A stretch of 23,399 bases of DNA, taken from positions 1 through 23,399 of the IMG/VR virus record IMGVR_UViG_3300025466_000181. One strand, written 5' to 3'. This document shows positions 10,928-16,673 of the stretch, piece by piece. This stretch comes from a virus. The notes beneath the pieces were generated by a model. It did no database searches and was not told the origin of the DNA. It was given only the letters and a program-made list of their open reading frames with translations. The translations under genes were made by a program, and so were the position numbers. Each line of letters starts with the position of its first letter. The first letter of the stretch is position 1.

Positions 10928-11156
10928 TTTCTATCCCCTTAATCTTTTTTAGTATATTTTCATATAATTGCAATCCAGCAGTCTGAGAATACCCGCATGC
11001 TGTGCAGTACAAGATTATTGTATCATCTTCTTCTTTATGTGTAAGCCAATAGACTACATTGAAAGAATAATCATCCTTATGATTAGGACAGGCGAGAGGT
11101 TCTACCCTACCCGCCTGTGCTAGATTGTAATACTGGGAAAATACTTGAATTTTCAT
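10914..11156 (-). CDS. 80-aa zinc-finger-like protein
   Basis: Ligands Cys23-x2-His26 (ACPNH) and Cys51-x2-Cys54 (YCTACGYSQ), 24 residues apart, form a likely CCHC-type zinc ribbon. The domain ends in a basic helix (YENILKKIKG). It may bind nucleic acid or a partner protein. The start ATG overlaps the stop of the lysozyme-like gene (ATGA). No named family. Confidence 0.8.
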   Translation of the reverse strand: MKIQVFSQYYNLAQAGRVEPLACPNHKDDYSFNVVYWLTHKEEDDTIILYCTACGYSQTAGLQLYENILKKIKGIENEQT

Positions 11157-11833
11157 CAGTACGCTATGTTCGCCTTCTGAAATACAGATGTGACATATTG
11201 GAAGACACTAGGATTACCTGGAACTGGTCTGAACCAAGTATTCATGTTGCCTGCTCTAACAGGGTACAAATGGGCTGCGACAGCTTTTCTCCAGTCATGG
11301 TACTTATTGTATGAAGCTTCAAGTTCATTAATCATGCGCTGATCCTGTACCCATTCTGGTGCATCACATGCACTCTTGTATCCCATAAAGTTATTCCACG
11401 ATGTTGACATGTACTGATACGCACCACATGCACTACTGGAATAAGACTTGCGATAGTATGCTCCTGCTCCGCCAGTTTCCTGACTAAGAATAGCATTAGC
11501 TAGTCTTGATATTATTACCCTTTTGTCTACTCTTGATTTTAAATTTAGCAATTTGCTATATGAGGGCATTGTAAAAGAACTATTAGTAGCCAGATCATTA
11601 ACTAAATAAACTGTGCCACTACTTTTCTTTTTAATATCAATGTTAATAACATTTTTAATGTTAACTAGGTTAACATATTTATCAACATATAATACTTCTT
11701 TGCTGTACACTACTGCTTCTTGCACTTTAACCTGAGCTTCAGCATGACTGCTTAAGCCAAAAATCAACATCAGTATTGTTGTACTGATTGTCAACCAAGT
11801 TGTTCTTATCCTTGCTTTGTTCATATTATTCAT
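11156..11833 (-). CDS. Secreted lysozyme / transglycosylase-like protein
   Basis: A 225-aa protein with a clear signal peptide: a basic N-terminus, a hydrophobic core (LTISTTILMLIFGLSS) and cleavage after HAEA at about residue 33. The C-terminal half is SLT-like, with catalytic candidate Glu119 in AILSQETGG, the GAYQYM motif at 137-142 and TSWNNF following. Cys136 and Cys156 could form a disulphide in the exported enzyme. It should cleave the glycan strands of peptidoglycan outside the membrane, as an endolysin that needs no holin for export or as a host-wall modifier. ATG 11833 has AGGAGGT upstream, nearly perfect. Confidence 0.83.
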   Translation of the reverse strand: MNNMNKARIRTTWLTISTTILMLIFGLSSHAEAQVKVQEAVVYSKEVLYVDKYVNLVNIKNVINIDIKKKSSGTVYLVNDLATNSSFTMPSYSKLLNLKSRVDKRVIISRLANAILSQETGGAGAYYRKSYSSSACGAYQYMSTSWNNFMGYKSACDAPEWVQDQRMINELEASYNKYHDWRKAVAAHLYPVRAGNMNTWFRPVPGNPSVFQYVTSVFQKANIAY

Positions 11834-11864
11834 ATGTACCTCCTGGGGTAAAGAGTAGAACTTA

Positions 11865-11893
11865 ATAGTACCACGTAGTAACTTTGGAGTCAA
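11865..11893 (-). promoter_or_regulatory. Promoter of the lysozyme-papain-methyltransferase operon
   Basis: On the minus strand TTGACT (11893-11888), 17 bases, TACTAT (11870-11865) preceded by TGG. It lacks the TGTCAG element, so this operon is probably controlled differently from the early units. Confidence 0.72.
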
Positions 11894-11906
11894 TCCCGCC
11901 GTTCAG

Positions 11907-11936
11907 TAGACAGTCTAATAATCCTTGTGATACAAT
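11907..11936 (+). promoter_or_regulatory. Possible divergent plus-strand promoter
   Basis: TAGACA (11907-11912), 18 bases, TACAAT (11931-11936) with TGA in front (extended -10). It would transcribe the non-coding stretch before the glycosyltransferase gene, as a long leader or a separate RNA. Confidence 0.38.
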
Positions 11937-12182
11937 CAGAATCCTGAGTAGTTTTGGAGATAGTATCAAGGGTTAAACTTCAGGTGCGGGAATGACGGAA
12001 GTGTTTACTTTCAGATTGCAGCAGAGCTTAGACCGATGAATTGCGGATTTATAACCTGACAATTTCGGGGTTCTTTATTCAATTTAGAATAAGGGTATAG
12101 GGTTCTCATGCAAAAAATCTGGAAGTTATACCAAGTAAAACAAATTAATAATATATATAATATATAGCAAATAATTTATTAA
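11937..12182 (+). other. Gene-free stretch, possible leader or non-coding RNA
   Basis: No open frame with a start and ribosome-binding site is seen. The first 130 bases are less AT-rich than the rest and include an imperfect hairpin (GTTAAACTTC against GAAGTGTTTAC, about 11972-12014). A weak AACC/GGTT hairpin with CTTTATTC follows (about 12053-12080). The last 80 bases are a nearly pure A/T tract. No tRNA or known riboswitch pattern was recognised. Confidence 0.4.
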
Positions 12183-12191
12183 TGATACAAT
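12183..12191 (+). promoter_or_regulatory. Extended -10 promoter for the GT-B glycosyltransferase
   Basis: TGATACAAT (TGN plus TACAAT) sits 22 bases before the TTG start, with GGAAGG between. The -35 region is an A/T tract with no recognisable hexamer. Confidence 0.5.
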
Positions 12192-12213
12192 TGTGTTGTC
12201 GGAAGGTTTTCTA

Positions 12214-13212
12214 TTGAAAGTTTCATTTACAGGTGCTCCAGAATTTATGGACAGAAATGTTGGTTATGGAGAAGCTTCATGGCATATTTTTCAAGAATTT
12301 AAAAAACAAGGTATTGAATGTTTAATAGGATCACCTAAAACTAAAATAGGAATTTCTTTTGTGCAGCCCGACCAATATAAATTTGGAAGAAAGCAGTACA
12401 AGATTGGTTATACCCCTTGGGAGTCAACTGGAATTTTTGATAGTTGGAAAGATCCTTTATCAAAGGATATTGATGAATTATGGACCACATCACCTTGGTG
12501 TGGAGAAATGTTTAAAGCACATACAGATAAACCAGTATTTGTTTATGAACATGGAATTCAAGATGATTGGGTTCCTATAAAAAGAAATATTAGCCCAGAC
12601 CGCCCCTTTAGATTTTTACACATTGGAGAACCAGCATTTAGAAAAGATGCACAAATGGTTGTTAATGCATTTGTAGAATTATTTGGTGATGATCCAAACT
12701 TTGAGTTAGTTTTAAAATGTAGCAGAATAAATACTACTGCAATTTTTGATCCAATTAATGGCGGAGTTAAAGGTTCTCCTGGTGCTTTCTATCCAAACAT
12801 AAAAACTATAGAATCATTTTTATCTGTAGAACAAATGAATGGTTTATACGATCTTTGTGATGTATTTGTTTATCCATCATGGGGCGAGGGGTTTGGTTTT
12901 AATCCACTTCAATCTATGGCTAAAGGTATACCAACAATTTGTACAGCAGAATGGGCAAGTTATGCAAGATATATAACAGCACCATTAAACTCACAAAAAG
13001 TTTCTTCACATTGGCCTCAGACCCATCCTGGAGATATGTATAGACCAAATTATGAACAAGTAGTTTTTTATATGAAAGATATTTATGAAAATTATCAAAA
13101 GTATAGTGAACTTGCTTATAAAAATGCTTTCTTAATCCATAAAGATTATAATTGGGAAAAAGTTACCAAACCTGCAATTCAAAGGTTGCAAGAAATTAAC
13201 AAAAATCTTTAA
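12214..13212 (+). CDS. GT-B fold glycosyltransferase (GT1/GT4-like)
   Basis: A 332-aa protein with a two-domain GT-B pattern. The N-terminus MKVSFTGAPEFMDRNVGYGE has the early glycine-rich loop and YTPWESTG follows. Mid-protein DELWTTSPWCGEMFKA and EHGIQDDW precede the linker. The C-terminal nucleotide-sugar domain starts at RFLHIGEPAFRKDAQM and carries VYPSWGEGFGFNPLQSMAKG, the E-x7-E-like donor-binding motif, then PTICTAEWASYA. It transfers a sugar, target unknown. I chose the TTG at 12214, with GGAAGG seven bases upstream, because homologous proteins typically begin at this strand; the GTG at 12193 lacks a ribosome-binding site. It is adjacent to nrdJ but has its own promoter. Confidence 0.84.
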   Translation: MKVSFTGAPEFMDRNVGYGEASWHIFQEFKKQGIECLIGSPKTKIGISFVQPDQYKFGRKQYKIGYTPWESTGIFDSWKDPLSKDIDELWTTSPWCGEMFKAHTDKPVFVYEHGIQDDWVPIKRNISPDRPFRFLHIGEPAFRKDAQMVVNAFVELFGDDPNFELVLKCSRINTTAIFDPINGGVKGSPGAFYPNIKTIESFLSVEQMNGLYDLCDVFVYPSWGEGFGFNPLQSMAKGIPTICTAEWASYARYITAPLNSQKVSSHWPQTHPGDMYRPNYEQVVFYMKDIYENYQKYSELAYKNAFLIHKDYNWEKVTKPAIQRLQEINKNL

Positions 13213-13215
13213 AAC

Positions 13216-13245
13216 TTGATTTTCTAAAAATCGCTGTGGTACACT
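13216..13245 (+). promoter_or_regulatory. Promoter of nrdJ
   Basis: TTGATT (13216-13221), 18 bases, TACACT (13240-13245) preceded by TGG. Transcription would start about 25 bases before the nrdJ ATG, leaving AAGGAG in the leader. No cobalamin riboswitch or NrdR-box pair was recognised in the short leader. Confidence 0.65.
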
Positions 13246-13277
13246 TAAGTTCTAAATCTAAAAATCCAAGGAGTAAC

Positions 13278-15209
13278 ATGTCTAATACTATTGAAAACCC
13301 GTATGAAAATTTTATCGCTTTATCTCGTTATGCGAGATGGCTTGAAAATGAAAATCGTCGTGAAACATGGGGTGAAACAGTAGACCGTTACTTTAGCTTT
13401 ATGCTTAATCAGTTAAAAACAAAACATAATTATGTTCCAGATGAAAATCTTGTTGAAGAACTTCGTAGTGCAGTGTTTAATCGCAATGTAATGCCATCAA
13501 TGCGTTCTGTAATGACCGCAGGACCTGCACTTGAGAGAGAAAATGTTTCTGGATATAACTGTGCATTTCTTCCAGTAGACAATGCTCGTTCATTTGATGA
13601 AGCAATGTATATTCTTATGTGTGGTACTGGTGTTGGATTCTCTGTTGAGTATAAATACATCAATAAACTTCCCGCCCTTCCAGAAACGCTTGAGAAGTCT
13701 TCTACAACTGTTATAGTCGGAGACTCTAAGGAAGGTTGGGCAAAGGCTTACAGAGAGCTTCTAGGGCTATTGTGGGCTGGACAGATTCCTCAGATTGACA
13801 TTAGCAAGGTTCGTCCTTCAGGTGCTCGTCTTAAAACAATGGGTGGAAGATCATCAGGACCTCAGCCTCTAGTAAATCTATTTGATTTTACAATTCAAGT
13901 ATTCAAAGGAGCACTTGGTCGTCAACTAAAGCCAATTGAATGTCATGACATTATGTGTAAGATTGGTGAAGTTGTTGTTGTTGGTGGTGTTCGTCGTTCA
14001 GCAATGATTTCACTTTCAAACATCAACGATATTGAAATGGCACAGGCTAAGGCAGGTAATTGGTGGGAGAAGAATTCTCAACGTGCATTATCTAATAACT
14101 CTGTAGCATATTCACGTAAGCCAGAGATGCAGCAGTTTATTGCAGAGTGGAAATCTCTTTATGATTCAAAGTCTGGTGAGCGTGGTATTTATAACGTTGC
14201 TGCTGCTCAAAAGCAAGCTGCAAAGTATGGTCGTAGAAACCCAGATATTCATTATGGAACAAACCCATGCTCTGAAATTATTCTTCGTCCATACCAATTC
14301 TGTAATTTGTCAGAGGTTGTTCTTCGTGAACATGATACAGTACAAGATGTTGAACGTAAAGTCATCCTAGCGTCTATCTTGGGAACTTGGCAGTCAACCC
14401 TTACAGACTTTAAGTATATTCGTAAAATTTGGAAAGATAATACAGAAGAAGAGCGTTTGCTAGGAGTTTCACTTACTGGTCAATTTGGACATAAGTTCTT
14501 CTCGGGTCAGGAGGGCTTGGAAAAGCTTTCTTTGGTTTTAGATGACCTCAGATCAATCGCAGTTATTACAAACATTGGAGAAGCAGAGAAAATTGGGATT
14601 CCCGCTTCAGCAGCAGTAACTTGCGTTAAGCCTTCAGGAACAGTATCCCAATTGGTCGGGGTGTCTTCAGGAATGCATGCATGGCATTCAGATTACTATA
14701 TTCGCACAGTTCGTGGAGATAAAAAGGATCCAATTACACAATTTCTTAAGGATACGGGTATTCCTGCCGAAGATGATGTAATGAAGCCAAATGATACAAC
14801 CGTATTTTCATTTCCAGTAAAGGCACCAAAGCATGCCATTACTAGAGATAAGCTTTCTGCAATTCAGCAGCTTGAGGTATGGCTTGTATACCAACGCCAC
14901 TGGTGTGAGCATAAGCCTTCTATTACAGTATCTGTAAAAGAAGATGAGTGGATGGAAGTAGGTGCTTGGGTATATAAAAATTTTGATGAAGTGTCAGGAA
15001 TTTCTTTTCTACCAAAGTCTAACCATTCTTATGTTCAAGCTCCCTACCAAGAGATAACAAAAGAAGAATATGAAGAAGCACACTCTAAAATGCCAAAAAA
15101 TATTGATTGGTCAGCATTATCTTTATATGAATATGAAGACAATACAACAGGATCTCAAAATTATGCCTGTATTTCTGGAGAATGCGATATTGTGGATATT
15201 GGTAAATAA
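13278..15209 (+). CDS. nrdJ: Adenosylcobalamin-dependent (class II) ribonucleotide reductase
   Basis: A 643-aa monomer-type class II reductase that makes deoxyribonucleotides from ribonucleotides using vitamin B12 coenzyme. All catalytic cysteines are visible. Cys95 (GYNCAF) and Cys342 (FCNLSE) form the active-site redox pair. Cys331 in NPCSEI is the thiyl radical site, with the Glu two residues on. Cys631 and Cys636 (ACISGECD) form the C-terminal shuttle pair, spaced as in the Lactobacillus leichmannii enzyme. No intein or truncation is seen; GVSLTGQF and VTCVKPSGTVSQLVG lie in the expected places. ATG 13278 has AAGGAG seven bases upstream; the longer frame at 13236 covers the promoter. It supplies precursors for phage replication. 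Confidence 0.97.
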   Translation: MSNTIENPYENFIALSRYARWLENENRRETWGETVDRYFSFMLNQLKTKHNYVPDENLVEELRSAVFNRNVMPSMRSVMTAGPALERENVSGYNCAFLPVDNARSFDEAMYILMCGTGVGFSVEYKYINKLPALPETLEKSSTTVIVGDSKEGWAKAYRELLGLLWAGQIPQIDISKVRPSGARLKTMGGRSSGPQPLVNLFDFTIQVFKGALGRQLKPIECHDIMCKIGEVVVVGGVRRSAMISLSNINDIEMAQAKAGNWWEKNSQRALSNNSVAYSRKPEMQQFIAEWKSLYDSKSGERGIYNVAAAQKQAAKYGRRNPDIHYGTNPCSEIILRPYQFCNLSEVVLREHDTVQDVERKVILASILGTWQSTLTDFKYIRKIWKDNTEEERLLGVSLTGQFGHKFFSGQEGLEKLSLVLDDLRSIAVITNIGEAEKIGIPASAAVTCVKPSGTVSQLVGVSSGMHAWHSDYYIRTVRGDKKDPITQFLKDTGIPAEDDVMKPNDTTVFSFPVKAPKHAITRDKLSAIQQLEVWLVYQRHWCEHKPSITVSVKEDEWMEVGAWVYKNFDEVSGISFLPKSNHSYVQAPYQEITKEEYEEAHSKMPKNIDWSALSLYEYEDNTTGSQNYACISGECDIVDIGK

Positions 15210-15231
15210 TACTTCTGTATTCTGATAATTA

Positions 15232-15240
15232 TGCTATAAT
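15232..15240 (+). promoter_or_regulatory. Extended -10 promoter, leaderless HNH gene
   Basis: TGCTATAAT (TGN plus TATAAT) ends seven bases before the A of the HNH start codon, with no Shine-Dalgarno sequence, so transcription probably begins at the ATG itself. No -35 is visible. Confidence 0.55.
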
Positions 15241-15246
15241 TGTTAT

Positions 15247-15840
15247 ATGGTAATAAAAGCATACAAAGGTAACACTAAGCCTATTTACAAAGGAATAGAT
15301 TATACTGGTAAAAAAATTGCTGGCTGGTTAATTCTAGGTCCAATAGAATGTGTTAAATCAAAAACTGGTAAAACATATCATACCAAATGGTTATGTCAGT
15401 GTGATTGCGGATCTAAGCCTAAAAAGATAATTAAGGAGAATCTTTTTAGGGGTATTACATCTGGTTGTACGGAATGCACAGGTTCAAGGCATAAGGGAAA
15501 TAAAAATAATAACTGGAAAGGCTTTGGAGAAGTTTCTGGTTCTATTTTTAATAGAATAAGGTCTGGTGCAAAGGTAAGGGATTTAGATCTATTTGTAAGT
15601 CCTGAATTTTTAAATGAATTATGGATCAAATCAAATGGAATTTGTGCCCTATCTGGTATAAAATTAGATTTAAATAGTACAGCAAGTCTTGACAGAATTG
15701 ATAGTTCAATTGGCTATATTGAAGGAAATGTTCAATGGGTTCATAAAGATATTAATAAGATGAAAAATGATCTTGATGAACAGTATTTTAAGGATTTATG
15801 TAGATTAGTAGCTAATGTTGTAGATATTGGTCAAAACTGA
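15247..15840 (+). CDS. HNH homing-type endonuclease with Zn-ribbon
   Basis: A 197-aa protein with two parts. The N-terminal AP2/zinc-ribbon-like DNA-binding region has Cys50, Cys52, Cys54, Cys74 and Cys77 (WLCQCDCGS ... GCTEC). The C-terminal HNH nuclease has Cys133 (CALSG), LDRID at 148-152 and GNVQWVHKDINKMK at 160-173, the layout of freestanding phage HNH enzymes. It likely cuts phage DNA at a specific site and promotes its own spread. Its last codons (VVDIGQN) resemble the end of nrdJ (IVDIGK), with 11 of 12 identical bases in the underlying DNA (15192-15203 against 15820-15831). Expressed from its own leaderless promoter. Confidence 0.85.
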   Translation: MVIKAYKGNTKPIYKGIDYTGKKIAGWLILGPIECVKSKTGKTYHTKWLCQCDCGSKPKKIIKENLFRGITSGCTECTGSRHKGNKNNNWKGFGEVSGSIFNRIRSGAKVRDLDLFVSPEFLNELWIKSNGICALSGIKLDLNSTASLDRIDSSIGYIEGNVQWVHKDINKMKNDLDEQYFKDLCRLVANVVDIGQN

Positions 15841-15869
15841 TAAAATATAAGTACCGTAGAGATCCGTTT

Positions 15870-15893
15870 AACCCGCTCCTAACAGGGCGGGTT
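15870..15893 (+). terminator. Rho-independent terminator after the HNH gene
   Basis: AACCCGC and GCGGGTT form the outer stem, with CCT/AGG extending it inside, followed by ATTCTATAT. It closes the glycosyltransferase-nrdJ-HNH region before the fibre genes. The stem contains one of the GGCGGG words. Confidence 0.75.
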
Positions 15894-15930
15894 ATTCTAT
15901 ATCTATTTAATTTGTGTTTTTCTTATTAAA

Positions 15931-15939
15931 TGCTACAAT
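15931..15939 (+). promoter_or_regulatory. Extended -10 promoter of the fibre/baseplate region
   Basis: TGCTACAAT (TGN plus TACAAT) lies 20 bases before ATG 15960. A TTGTGT at 15912-15917 could serve as a weak -35 with a 16-base spacer. Like other plus-strand promoters here it lacks TGTCAG. Confidence 0.55.
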
Positions 15940-15959
15940 TTACCTAGAAGTAGGTGACT

Positions 15960-16298
15960 ATGCAAGATACAAACTTTAAAATTATTCAAGGCGATACACT
16001 CGTCCTTTCAGTCATCTATAAAGATAATTCAGGAAATCCTATCAATATAACTGGATATACAGCTGAATTTCAAGTAAGAGATATGCCAGGAGGTAAAACT
16101 GTTTGTGCAACAGTTGATACCACAAATGGTATTGTTATTGATGGTCCAAATGGAAAAGTTACAGTTACTGTTTCATCAGATTTAACTAAAAAGTTTTCAG
16201 TTCCAAAATCTGCATATCAATTACAAATAAATTCAGGAACAGTTAAGACAACTTTGGCAACAGGTTGGTTTGAGGTAAGTAAGGGGATAATTCAATGA
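15960..16298 (+). CDS. 112-aa tail/baseplate-type beta-sandwich protein
   Basis: MQDTNFKIIQGDTLVLSVIY and GNPINITGYTAEFQVRD follow the pattern of the small beta-sandwich domain seen in phage baseplate or fibre attachment proteins (BppU-like N-terminal domain): a Q/K-G-D-T start, an ITGYTA middle, and a strand-rich end with AYQLQINSG and GWFEV. It probably links fibres to the baseplate. I chose ATG 15960 because TAGGTGA lies just upstream; the GTG two codons earlier lies within that site. The stop overlaps the next start (ATGA). Confidence 0.78.
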   Translation: MQDTNFKIIQGDTLVLSVIYKDNSGNPINITGYTAEFQVRDMPGGKTVCATVDTTNGIVIDGPNGKVTVTVSSDLTKKFSVPKSAYQLQINSGTVKTTLATGWFEVSKGIIQ

Positions 16299-16660
16299 GT
16301 GATAACATTATAATTGAACCCGTTTATTATAATATTGAAGTAACAAAACAAGATAATGAAGTTTTGATTGCATCTTCAGGTCCACAAGGACCAAAAGGAG
16401 ATACTGGTGCTACTGGTGAACAAGGTAGCCCTGGAAAAGACGGTGTAACAATTCTTGATCTATCAAAAGTAAGTTTTTCTTATGAACAACAATCAGCTTC
16501 AACAACATGGTCAGTAACACATAATCTAGGTTATCGTCCAGCAGTTTTTACAACAGATTATTTTAAAAATACATTAGAAGGGGATATATCACATACTGAC
16601 ATAAATAATTTAGTAATAACATTTACTGATGCAGTTGTCGGATACGTATATCTTACATAA
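16295..16660 (+). CDS. 121-aa protein with short collagen-like segment
   Basis: An N-terminal strand region is followed by a short Gly-X-Y run (residues about 29-49: GPQGPKGDTGATGEQGSPGK in the middle), then a C-terminal beta domain (TWSVTHNLGYRPAVFTTDYF...VGYVYLT) of a type common at the ends of phage fibres. It should trimerise through the collagen-like rod. The start overlaps the previous stop and AAGGGGAT precedes it, so both proteins are made together as virion parts. Confidence 0.8.
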   Translation: MSDNIIIEPVYYNIEVTKQDNEVLIASSGPQGPKGDTGATGEQGSPGKDGVTILDLSKVSFSYEQQSASTTWSVTHNLGYRPAVFTTDYFKNTLEGDISHTDINNLVITFTDAVVGYVYLT

Positions 16661-16673
16661 GGGGGATAAATAA

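Noticed and set aside
11937-12182. tRNA or tmRNA gene in the gene-free stretch
   Set aside because: No acceptor stem, GTTCRA loop or anticodon arm could be assembled.
13213-13277. Cobalamin riboswitch or NrdR boxes ahead of nrdJ
   Set aside because: The leader is only about 25 bases and holds neither the B12-box nor paired NrdR boxes.
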